Shown in pieces: positions 16,604 to 24,452 of a DNA stretch of 64,000 nt. The notes under the pieces are model-generated. The model saw nothing but the letters and a program-made list of their open reading frames with translations. It was not told where the DNA came from and searched no databases. Every line of letters starts with the position of its first letter. Position 1 is the stretch's first letter. Made by a program: the position numbers and the translations under genes. The DNA comes from Microbaculum marinum (lineage in GTDB: Bacteria; Pseudomonadota; Alphaproteobacteria; Rhizobiales; Tepidamorphaceae), in NCBI RefSeq assembly GCF_042646165.1, contig NZ_JBHRTC010000016.1. One strand, given 5' to 3'.

Positions 16604-18310
16604 TCAGGTGGTGACGCGCAGCACCTCGGCGACGGCGGTCTGTCCGGCACGGCACTTGGCCAGTCCGTCGTCCAGCATCAGCGTCATGCCCGCTTCCCGG
16701 GCGACGCGCTGGATTTCCGCCGTGTCGGATTCGTCGTGGATGTAGTGCCGCAGCTTGGCGTCGAACTTCATGACCTCGAAGATCGCGATGCGCCCCCGGT
16801 ACCCGGTGCCGCCGCACCAGTCGCAGCCGCCGGCCTGGTACAGGGTCTCGCCCTCCTGCAATTTCAGGAGGCCCCGCTCGATAAGCGATTCCGTGGCCGC
16901 GTCGTCCGGATCGGCCGGCTTGCGGCAACGCTCGCAAAGGCGACGCACCAGGCGCTGCCCGACCACGCAGCGCAGGGCGGACGCCAGCAGGAAGCTCTCG
17001 ACCTTCAGGTCAAGCAGACGCGCCACCGCGTCGGCGGCGTTGTTGGTATGCAGCGTCGTGAGCACCAGATGGCCGGTCAGCGCCGCCTGGATGCCGATCG
17101 AGGCCGTCTCGGAGTCGCGCATCTCGCCGACCATGATGATATCGGGGTCATGGCGCAGGAACGATCGCAGCGCGCTCGCGAAGGTCAGGTCGATGGCCGG
17201 CTTGATCTGGGTCTGGTGGATGCCGGGGACCTGATACTCGACCGGGTCCTCGACCGTCATGATCTTGCGCTGCGGGTCGTTCAGGTAGGTCAGCGCGGCG
17301 GCGAGCGTGGTGGTCTTGCCGCTGCCGGTCGGGCCGGTGACGATGATCATCCCGTAAGGCTCGGCGAGCTGCTGCTCGAGCGCCTTCAGGTCGTGCGACG
17401 CCATGCCGAGCTTGGTGAGATCGAGCGCGCGCGATTCCTTGACCAGGATACGGATGACGACCGCTTCGCCGTGCAGCGTCGGCGCGGTGGCCACGCGAAG
17501 GTCGGCTTCCGTGTTGACGATCTTCACCCGGGCGCGGCCGTCCTGCGGCAGGCGCCGTTCGGCGATGTTGAGGCCGGCCAGGATCTTGACGCGCGAGACG
17601 ATGGCGCGCGCCATCCGGCTCGGAAGGGTCTGATGGGGCCGCAGGAATCCGTCGACGCGCAGCCGCACGCGCACCGCATCGCGAGCCGGCTCGATATGGA
17701 TGTCGGTGGCATTCAGGTCGATCGCCGCCTCGAGCATGGCATCGACGGCCTGGACGACGGGGGCGCCGCGGGCAAGGTCGCGCAGCCGCTCGAGGTTCTC
17801 GTCGTTCGCCGCCTCACCGTCATATTCGGCGGCGGCGGCCTCGTCGTCGTTGGCGATCTCGCCGGGCCGCTCGGTGTCGCGCTCGAACAGCATGGCGATG
17901 TCTTCGAAGGCGACGACGTGGAGGGACGGCTTGCGCCCGAGCGCCAGGCTCATGGCGCGGACCGCCTCCCCGTTCGCCGGATCGGCGATGGCGAGCGCGA
18001 CCTGCCCGTCCTGTTCGAACGGGAAGATCCAGGCATCGCGCAGGTATCGCCGGGACAGGCCCTTCTTGACCGCGGGCCGTCCGGTCACCGCGTCGACGCG
18101 GACCCTCTCGAGGCCGTGGAACGCGGCGATCGCATCTGCCAGATCGGTGCCGGTCAGGATTCCCTCTTCCCAGAGCGTGGCGTAGGACTGCCGCGCCGCA
18201 GGGTCGAGGCGCGCAAGTGCGTCCCAATCGACACGGTCGGAAAACTCTCTGGAATTCCTCAGGAAAGCGACGAAGGTGTCGTCGACATCCAGAGCCGGGT
18301 TCGCTATCAT
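16604..18310 (-). CDS. gspE: Type II secretion ATPase GspE
   Basis: Cytoplasmic hexameric ATPase that drives pseudopilus assembly, 568 residues. It has the N-terminal MshEN-like domain (with VKKGLSRRYLRDAWIFPFEQDG), the Walker A GPTGSGKTT, the Asp box VEDPVEYQVPGIHQTQI, the Walker B DPDIIMVGEMRD, the His box TGHLVLTTLHTN and a four-cysteine zinc module (CERC and CDWC). Placement is unusual: it lies alone on the minus strand between the F-to-N block and gspD. The divergent start is 361 bases from gspD, so a shared regulatory region is likely. Confidence 0.95.
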   Translation of the reverse strand: MIANPALDVDDTFVAFLRNSREFSDRVDWDALARLDPAARQSYATLWEEGILTGTDLADAIAAFHGLERVRVDAVTGRPAVKKGLSRRYLRDAWIFPFEQDGQVALAIADPANGEAVRAMSLALGRKPSLHVVAFEDIAMLFERDTERPGEIANDDEAAAAEYDGEAANDENLERLRDLARGAPVVQAVDAMLEAAIDLNATDIHIEPARDAVRVRLRVDGFLRPHQTLPSRMARAIVSRVKILAGLNIAERRLPQDGRARVKIVNTEADLRVATAPTLHGEAVVIRILVKESRALDLTKLGMASHDLKALEQQLAEPYGMIIVTGPTGSGKTTTLAAALTYLNDPQRKIMTVEDPVEYQVPGIHQTQIKPAIDLTFASALRSFLRHDPDIIMVGEMRDSETASIGIQAALTGHLVLTTLHTNNAADAVARLLDLKVESFLLASALRCVVGQRLVRRLCERCRKPADPDDAATESLIERGLLKLQEGETLYQAGGCDWCGGTGYRGRIAIFEVMKFDAKLRHYIHDESDTAEIQRVAREAGMTLMLDDGLAKCRAGQTAVAEVLRVTT

Positions 18311-18671
18311 CGCGATCGAGTACAGATGGTCCGTTGCGTCCGCCTACACACATAGTTCGCAGACGACGACGTGGCAATAAAACAGGGCGGGGTGTTTTCA
18401 CCGGTGTGACAGGGGAAGCGACGGCCACAAGAACGCCAGAATAACAAACATCTGTTCTCGGACTGACATTTCATCGGGGCTTCTCAGGTATCTGGTCTGC
18501 GATTCGGGGCGCTTGTTTTCAAGCCCGCCCGATGTCGTTAAACGCTGTTGTCCGCGATTCCATTTGTTGGTCGGCGGATATCCGGCCGGGCATAGAGGGT
18601 TGAGTACGTGTCGAGTTTTGCCAGGCCCAGCAGCGGGTTCTTCCTCAGGTGAGGAGGTGACAGAGGATTAA
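18311..18671. promoter_or_regulatory. Divergent gspE/gspD intergenic region
   Basis: These 361 bases have no convincing ORF. They must hold the promoters for gspE (leftward) and gspD-gspO (rightward), but I see no clear consensus hexamer pair and no strong palindrome. The only sharp signal is the ribosome site of gspD at the right end. Confidence 0.5.
18653..18660 (+). promoter_or_regulatory. Full-length Shine-Dalgarno of gspD
   Basis: GGAGGTGA is an eight-base perfect match to the 16S anti-Shine-Dalgarno sequence, 11 bases before the gspD ATG; a second purine stretch AGAGGA follows at 18662-18667. It supports the start at 18672 and suggests high translation of the secretin. Confidence 0.7.
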
Positions 18672-20882
18672 ATGCACCTGAGGTTCGTATCTCGTCTCCT
18701 AGTGCTTGTCGCTCTCTGCCTGTCAGCGGTGTCCTGCCAGACGACCGAGGACCTGCTCTCCGTGCGCGGGTCGGGGCCGCGGCTGTTCGGCTCGGTCCTG
18801 AATGCCGACCTCGACGCGCGCCAGGCCGATCCCGGCGCCGAGACGGGCTACGGGATACAGCGCGTCGACGCCACCGGGCAGGTCTACGATCAGGTCTACC
18901 CCGGCACCGGCACGGGCGGCACCGTCGGCGGCACCTATCCCGCAGGCCAGGGCGAGGCCGCTCCTGGCGGCGGCGGCAGCTACCGGCTGAATTTCGAGAA
19001 CGCCCAGATCCAGGACGTCGTGCGCGCCATTCTCGGAGATGCGCTGGGCGTCAACTACGTCATCGATCCCGAAGTGTCCGGCCGTGTCTCGCTGGCATCG
19101 GCCCGGCCGGTGTCCCGCGATGACCTGATCCCGATCCTGGAGTCGATGCTGCGCATCAACGAGGCCGCTCTCGTTACGGAAGGCGCCGTCTACCGGGTCG
19201 TCTACGATACCGATGTCGGCAATCTCAGCATCAGCCGCGGCCAGCCCGATGCGGGCTTCGGCCTGACGGTTCTGCCGCTGCAGCACGTCTCCGCGCAGAC
19301 GATGATGGGCCTGATCGACGGTTTCGTCACCCGGCCGGAGTCGATCAAGGTCGAGGTGTCGCGCAACCTGCTGCTGATCGCCGGCACGGCGTCGGAACGC
19401 CGAACGGCCGTCGAAACGGTCCTGAGCTTCGATACGGACTGGATGGCCGACCAATCGGTTGCGATCTATCCGGTCCAGTCGGTGCGGGCGGAAACGATCA
19501 TCCCGGAACTCGAGAGGATCTTCGAGACGCAGGACGGGCAGCCTGGCGCAAATCTCATCCAGTTCATTCCGATGGCGCGCCTCAAGGCCGTGCTGGTGGT
19601 ATCGCAGCGAAACGACCTCATCCGACGGGCGGGAACCTGGGTCAAGCGCCTCGATCAGGTGAGCCCCGCCGTCGAGCAGTCCGTCTACGTGTACCGGGTG
19701 AAGTACCGGGATGCGAAGCTGCTGGTGGAAATCCTCAGCGGCGTGTTCGGCGGCTCCGTCGTCAGCACCAGCGCCCAGAGCCCCGGGGCACAGGTCCAGC
19801 CCGGCCTCGAGGCGTTCCAAAGCGGCACCGGCGCCGAAGACGGGTTCCCGGAGGACGACGAGGACCTCGAAGTCGATCAGGCCGCAAATTCTGAAGGGAA
19901 CACCTTCGATCTCGTCACGCAGACGCCGCCGTCGCTGGGGGGAACGGACCTGTTCGCGAGTTCGCCGACCTCGAGCGGAACCGGCGGACCGCGCTTCAGC
20001 GCCGACACCGCGAACAATTCGATCGTCATCTACGCGGACGGAGAGACCTATCGGAAGATCCTGACGGCGCTGCGGCAGATCGACGTGCCACCGCTGCAGG
20101 TCGCCGTGAACGTGGTGATCGCGGAGATACGGCTGAACGACGAACTGCGCTACGGCGTCCAGTATTTCGTCAAGAGCGGCAGCGTCGGCCTGAAGGACAA
20201 TGTCGGGTCGGTCGGCCTCTTCAATTCCGTCGCCAACACGATCAGCCGCGAGCTGCCCGGCTTCAACTTCGTGATCGGCAGCGAACAGAGCCCCGACGTG
20301 ATCATCTCGGCCTTCGACAAGATCACCGACGTCTCGGTCCTGTCCTCGCCGTCGCTCGTCGTCCTGGAGAACCAGGCCGCGACGCTCCAGGTCGGCGAGG
20401 AAGTGCCGGTCACCACGCGGCAGTCGCAGTCGAACATCGATCCCGATGCACCGACGGTGAACGAGATCGAATACCGCGACACCGGCATCATCCTGAACGT
20501 GACGCCGCGGATCGCCGAGAACGGCGTCATCTCGATGACCATCCAGCAGGAGATTTCGGACGTGTCGTCGGGCGCCTCGACGCTGTCGCCGACGTTCACC
20601 AAGCGGCGGATCTCGAGCACCGTGTCGATCGCCAGCGGCCAGACGGTCATGCTGGGCGGACTCATCGCCGAAAACCGGGAGAGCAACGATACCGGCATTC
20701 CGGTGCTGCATCGCCTGAAGGGCGTCGGCGACCTGTTCGGCAATACCGAGAAGCGCTCCGACCGCAACGAACTGATCGTGCTGATCCGGCCGACGGTGAT
20801 CCGTCAGGCGCAGGATGCCCAGCATGTCGCCGAGGAACTGAGGTCGCGGATGTGGAACATGCAGCGTTCGGCGAACCAGTGA
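18672..20882 (+). CDS. gspD: Type II secretion outer-membrane secretin GspD
   Basis: Forms the outer-membrane channel of the T2SS. The 736-residue chain starts with a lipoprotein-like signal (hydrophobic core then SAVSC, Cys22). N0 and N-domain repeats follow (YRLNFENAQIQDVVRAILGD, LPLQHVSAQTMMGLI, IYPVQSVRAETIIPELERIF, VYRVKYRDAKLLVEILSGVFGG), with an acidic low-complexity linker between about residues 375 and 425, then the secretin core with VLSSPSLVVLENQAATLQVGEEVPV and the end LGGLIAENR...RSDRNELIVLIRPTVI. If Cys22 is lipidated, the secretin could reach the outer membrane without a separate pilotin. The stop overlaps the prepilin peptidase start. Confidence 0.95.
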   Translation: MHLRFVSRLLVLVALCLSAVSCQTTEDLLSVRGSGPRLFGSVLNADLDARQADPGAETGYGIQRVDATGQVYDQVYPGTGTGGTVGGTYPAGQGEAAPGGGGSYRLNFENAQIQDVVRAILGDALGVNYVIDPEVSGRVSLASARPVSRDDLIPILESMLRINEAALVTEGAVYRVVYDTDVGNLSISRGQPDAGFGLTVLPLQHVSAQTMMGLIDGFVTRPESIKVEVSRNLLLIAGTASERRTAVETVLSFDTDWMADQSVAIYPVQSVRAETIIPELERIFETQDGQPGANLIQFIPMARLKAVLVVSQRNDLIRRAGTWVKRLDQVSPAVEQSVYVYRVKYRDAKLLVEILSGVFGGSVVSTSAQSPGAQVQPGLEAFQSGTGAEDGFPEDDEDLEVDQAANSEGNTFDLVTQTPPSLGGTDLFASSPTSSGTGGPRFSADTANNSIVIYADGETYRKILTALRQIDVPPLQVAVNVVIAEIRLNDELRYGVQYFVKSGSVGLKDNVGSVGLFNSVANTISRELPGFNFVIGSEQSPDVIISAFDKITDVSVLSSPSLVVLENQAATLQVGEEVPVTTRQSQSNIDPDAPTVNEIEYRDTGIILNVTPRIAENGVISMTIQQEISDVSSGASTLSPTFTKRRISSTVSIASGQTVMLGGLIAENRESNDTGIPVLHRLKGVGDLFGNTEKRSDRNELIVLIRPTVIRQAQDAQHVAEELRSRMWNMQRSANQ

Positions 20883-21472
20883 CTGCAGGTTTGGCGAGAG
20901 TGTCGCCGTCGGCGCGCCGGCAGCTGGCCGCCGCCGCGATCGGGGCCGCTGCAGGGGCTGCGGCCGCGGCGCCGCTGCTGCCGGCTTCCCATGTCTTCGG
21001 CTCCGCGGTGCTGTGCGCGGCGATGGCCGCCATCGCCTACGACGACGCGCTGCGGCTTCGGGTGCCGGACCGCTGGGTCTACGGGGCGCTGGTGACGGGC
21101 ATCGCGTGGAATGTCGTGCTGCGGCTGCGCTCCGAATACGGCCTGCCGGCGGCGGTGGGGATACCGCTCCTGTCCGCGATCGTATGCGGCGGCGCGTTCC
21201 TGGCGGTTCGCGAGGCATTCTACCGGCTGCGGGGTGTCGACGGGCTCGGCTTCGGCGACGTCAAGCTCGCTGCGGCGGGGGGCGCCTGGCTCGGCTGGGA
21301 GGCCTTCGCCTTCGCCGTGGTCGTCGCGGCGGCTGGGGCGCTCGGCTTCGTCGGCGCAGCCGCGCTGCGCGGGCGCAGGTGGGACGCCTCGCGGCGGCTG
21401 GCCTTCGGGGCGTTTCTGGCACCGGCGATCTGGGCAGTGTGGATTGCCTGGCAGATCGCCGGGAACGGTTGA
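20879..21472 (+). CDS. gspO: Prepilin peptidase, A24 domain only (GspO-like)
   Basis: Inner-membrane aspartic protease that removes leaders from the pseudopilins GspG to GspK. The 197-residue product has about six hydrophobic segments and both active-site regions: a first Asp in the helix AAIAYDDALRLRVPD and the GxGD-type motif as GFGDVKLAAAGGAWLG. The N-terminal methyltransferase domain with its four cysteines, found in classic GspO/PilD, is absent, so N-methylation must be done elsewhere or not at all. The GTG start overlaps the gspD stop (GTGA), tying it to the secretin gene. Confidence 0.88.
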   Translation: MTAGLARVSPSARRQLAAAAIGAAAGAAAAAPLLPASHVFGSAVLCAAMAAIAYDDALRLRVPDRWVYGALVTGIAWNVVLRLRSEYGLPAAVGIPLLSAIVCGGAFLAVREAFYRLRGVDGLGFGDVKLAAAGGAWLGWEAFAFAVVVAAAGALGFVGAAALRGRRWDASRRLAFGAFLAPAIWAVWIAWQIAGNG

Positions 21473-21492
21473 CGGAACCTGGGTACGTGCCG

Positions 21493-22053
21493 ATGATTCC
21501 ACGGATGAGCATTCAGCAGCCGAGCGGAAGTCGCCTGCGGAGCCTGGCGGCGGCGATTGCACTGCTCGTGCCGGCGGTGGTGCTCGGGACGAGCGGCGAG
21601 GCGGCCGCCGGCGGCTTCGAGGTCGGCATCGCGGCGTATGACCGCGGCGACTATTTCAGCGCCGTCAGGCACTGGCGGCCGCTGGCGGAGACCGGGGACC
21701 CGAAGGCGCAGACGGCGCTCGGCCTTGCTTACTATCACGGCCAGGGCGTGCCGCAGGACTACGGCGAGGCGGTGGTCTGGTACCGCAGGGCCGCCGAACA
21801 GGGCTATCCCTACGCGCAGGGCCTGCTGGGCTACCTGTATTTCATGGGGCAGGGGGTCAGCCAGGACTACATCGAAGCCCATCTGTGGCTGAACCTCGCC
21901 GCAGCCGGCCTGCCGCCGGGCGACGAGCGCGAACTGGTGATCACCCGGCGCGGCTACGTGCAGACGCAGCTCAGCCCCCAGGAACTGCATGACGTGCAGC
22001 AGCGGGCGGCGCAATGGCTCCCCGCGCCCCCGGTGCCGGAGGACGTGCAGTAG
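21493..22053 (+). CDS. Exported Sel1-repeat protein
   Basis: A 186-residue periplasmic or secreted protein with a signal peptide at about residues 1-38 (ending GEAAAG) and two clear Sel1-like repeats: GDPKAQTALGLAYYHGQGVPQDYGEAVVWYRRAAEQG and the next one ending in YIEAHLWLNLAAAG. Sel1 repeats form alpha-solenoids that mediate protein contacts. ATG codons at 21493 and 21505 are both possible, and neither has a strong ribosome site. It starts 20 bases after the prepilin peptidase and may be transcribed with the secretion genes, but a T2SS role is only inference. Confidence 0.8.
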   Translation: MIPRMSIQQPSGSRLRSLAAAIALLVPAVVLGTSGEAAAGGFEVGIAAYDRGDYFSAVRHWRPLAETGDPKAQTALGLAYYHGQGVPQDYGEAVVWYRRAAEQGYPYAQGLLGYLYFMGQGVSQDYIEAHLWLNLAAAGLPPGDERELVITRRGYVQTQLSPQELHDVQQRAAQWLPAPPVPEDVQ

Positions 22054-22334
22054 GCTTGCCGTCGCCTTTCTGCAGCCTGTACTGACGGCGCGTGCACGGT
22101 CACTGCCGGCCGTTCCGGACACACAAACGAAACGAACGTCCCCGTAAACTCGCGAACACGCTTGCGGGAGGTTCCCGGATTGCCGTTGTCCAACCGGTCC
22201 GGCATGGCTATGTTCATGAACTGTTTCAAGAACCGTGCCATACGGATGAGCAATTGCGGCAGCACGGGGTTTGCAAGGCATGCCGAGCGGGCGACTGCCG
22301 GCGAACCAGTCCGCGCGATACAGGGGTGAAGTTG

Positions 22335-23786
22335 ATGACGTCTTATTCAGGTCGGGCCGGCCGCGAGATCGCGGGTGCCAGGACAACAGCCAGATTCGGG
22401 CTCGCCGGATTAGGAGTGGCGATCGCGGTGATTGCAGGCGGCGTTGCCGGTTCGGCAAACGCGGGGGCGATGACACGCGCGGAGATCTTCGTTGGCGACG
22501 GTGAGGGCGGATCGGTCCGTTCCGACGCCGACCGGCTCCTGGCCGCGGCGGAAACGCGCGGCGCCATCCCGATCATCGTGACGCTGCGCACCGATTTCGC
22601 GCCGGAAGCCGAGCTTTCGATGTTTGCCGCCGCCAACCAGCGCACGGCAATCGCCAGCCTGCAGGACCGGGTCCTGGCCCGGGTGCCTAGCGAAGAGAAC
22701 GTGAAGACCTTCAAAACCGTCCCGATGGTGGCGATGACCGTCAACGAGCGCGGCCTGCAGGCGCTCCTGTCGGATTCCAACGTGGCCGCGATCCACGAGG
22801 ACATTCCCCATCCGCCGACCCTCGACGAGAGCGTTCCCATCATCAAGGCCAACAAGGTCTGGAAGCGCAAGGGCAAGACCGGCAAGGGCTGGACCGTCGC
22901 GGTCCTCGATACCGGCGTCGACCGCGGACACAGGGCGTTCAGGAACAAGATCGTCTCGGAAGCCTGTTTTTCCACGAACAGCCCTGTAGATAACGCCACG
23001 TCGGTCTGCCCGCGCGGCGTGAGCGCCTCGACGAAGAGGAAATCGGGCAAGTACTGCGATCTCGCCGTCGAGGGTTGCGACCACGGCACGCACGTCGCCG
23101 GGATCGCCGTCGGCAATCCGAACAACAGGTTCAAGGGTGTCGCAAAGGGGGCGAAGCTGATCCCGATCCAGGTCTTCACGCGCTTCGAGAACAGTTCATT
23201 CTGCACCTTCGGCGATCCGTGTGCCCTCAGCTTCACCAGCGACCAGATCGCCGGGCTGGAGCGAGTCTTCCAGCTTCGCAACAAGTTCAAGATCGCCTCA
23301 GTCAACATGAGCCTGGGCGGCAGTCCGGTGACCGGCGCCTGCAAGACGGATCCACTACGTCCGATCATCCAGAATTTGCGCTCCGCCAAGATCGCCACGG
23401 TGATTGCCTCGGGCAACAATTCTGCTACCGGCGCGATCAGCGCGCCGGCCTGCATCCCGGAGGCAATAGCCGTCGGCGCCACCGACAAGGACGACACGAT
23501 CGCACCGTATTCGAACCAGTCCAAGCTGGTCGACGTGATGGCGCCGGGTTCGGATATCCACGCCCCGGTGCCGAAGAACAGCTACGGCACCAAGAGCGGC
23601 ACCTCGATGGCTACGCCGCATGTGGCGGGCACCTGGGCCGTGCTCAAGCAGCGCCACAAGAATGCCAGCGTCAGCCAGATCGAGAAGGCGCTGGAGTGCA
23701 CCGGCAAGAAGGTTCGCGATCGTGGACCAGGGAAGCCGCGCATCGACGTGCTGAAGGCCTACGGCAAGGTCAAGAACGGCTGCTGA
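22335..23786 (+). CDS. Secreted subtilisin-like serine protease (S8 family)
   Basis: Predicted exported protease of 483 residues. After a signal peptide (hydrophobic core about residues 23-42, ending SANAGA) comes an I9-like inhibitor propeptide (IPIIVTLRTDFAPE) and the S8 domain with the triad Asp192 (AVLDTGVD), His250 (DHGTHVAG) and Ser424 (GTSMATPHVAG); the oxyanion Asn is in VIASGNNS. Paired cysteines around SVCPRG, KYC and GCDHGTH suggest disulfides. It is a paralogue of the downstream protease. ATG 22335 has AGGGG eight bases upstream. Being close to a complete T2SS, it is a reasonable cargo candidate. Confidence 0.9.
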   Translation: MTSYSGRAGREIAGARTTARFGLAGLGVAIAVIAGGVAGSANAGAMTRAEIFVGDGEGGSVRSDADRLLAAAETRGAIPIIVTLRTDFAPEAELSMFAAANQRTAIASLQDRVLARVPSEENVKTFKTVPMVAMTVNERGLQALLSDSNVAAIHEDIPHPPTLDESVPIIKANKVWKRKGKTGKGWTVAVLDTGVDRGHRAFRNKIVSEACFSTNSPVDNATSVCPRGVSASTKRKSGKYCDLAVEGCDHGTHVAGIAVGNPNNRFKGVAKGAKLIPIQVFTRFENSSFCTFGDPCALSFTSDQIAGLERVFQLRNKFKIASVNMSLGGSPVTGACKTDPLRPIIQNLRSAKIATVIASGNNSATGAISAPACIPEAIAVGATDKDDTIAPYSNQSKLVDVMAPGSDIHAPVPKNSYGTKSGTSMATPHVAGTWAVLKQRHKNASVSQIEKALECTGKKVRDRGPGKPRIDVLKAYGKVKNGC

Positions 23787-23794
23787 CCGGCCAT

Positions 23795-23845
23795 CCCCTG
23801 GAGAGTTCGGGCCCCTGGAGAGTTCGGGCCCCTGGAGAGTTCGGG
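23795..23845 (+). repeat. Three perfect tandem copies of a 17-bp unit
   Basis: The unit CCCCTGGAGAGTTCGGG occurs at 23795-23811, 23812-23828 and 23829-23845 without a mismatch, beginning 8 bases after the protease stop. The last copy runs directly into the terminator stem, whose first two bases it supplies. Perfect identity suggests recent slippage expansion. Confidence 0.95.
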
Positions 23846-23871
23846 CGGCGCCGATCGGCGCCGCCTTTTTT
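23844..23871 (+). terminator. Strong intrinsic terminator after the first subtilase
   Basis: A perfect 22-base palindrome (23844-23865; 9-bp GC-rich stem GGCGGCGCC with a GATC loop) is followed by six T (23866-23871). This is a textbook rho-independent terminator for the upstream protease gene. Confidence 0.92.
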
Positions 23872-24109
23872 GTGGCGTCGCCGCTTGGCGCCGGCCTCGG
23901 CGCCCTGCGAAATCAGGTGCGGGAATAAGTGGAATCGCTTTGCCGGCGAGGTCGAGCGGCACCCGGATCCCCCGAAACCTGCCGGTTTTCGCGTAAGAAA
24001 AGCGGTTGCCCCGAGTGGTGAAAAACGCGGCCGATCGATCGACCGGATTCGTGCGCAGACGTCGAATAGATAGACCTGCAGTACCGAGACTCACGGTCAA
24101 GAACAGATT

Positions 24110-24310
24110 TTTCTTCTCAATCGAATACATTTGAAGAAAATTATTACATAAGAATTATATTGATTTCCTTTTGAGATATAAATCAACCGTGTAAATTGAT
24201 ATGTATTTTGACTTATTGAGATTTGTAAGTTCAGAAACGTTACAATTATATCATATTATATTTTGCTTATTGGCGACAAATATCGCGTTTGATTGAAAAA
24301 TGACGAATAT
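24110..24310. other. AT-rich island upstream of the second subtilase
   Basis: Counting bases 24121-24300 gives 44 G or C in 180 (24%), against roughly two thirds GC in the rest of the window. No ORF of note crosses it. Several weak promoter-like hexamers (for example TTGACT and TTGAAG) occur but none stands out. It probably holds the promoter and upstream activator or silencer sequences of the protease gene starting at 24453; such DNA is a typical target of MucR/H-NS-like proteins, which is inference. Confidence 0.85.
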
Positions 24311-24452
24311 ATGTTAGAAATTGGCCATTGAATTTCGATTCCGTGCCGTCGAAGCTCGATATTTCCGAGGTGGTCGCACGGGGGTGCCGGGGGCGCCGCG
24401 CTGGCGGCGGTTTTGTTCACCTGAACCGCCTCCAGCCAGGGAGCTTTTCACA

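Noticed and set aside
18723..21218. Minus-strand frame of about 830 codons opposite gspD
   Set aside because: Antisense of the secretin with no recognisable motif; a product of third-position GC bias.
23795..23845. Three 17-bp repeats as a CRISPR remnant
   Set aside because: Units are directly adjacent with no spacers and no cas genes are near; simple tandem repeat.
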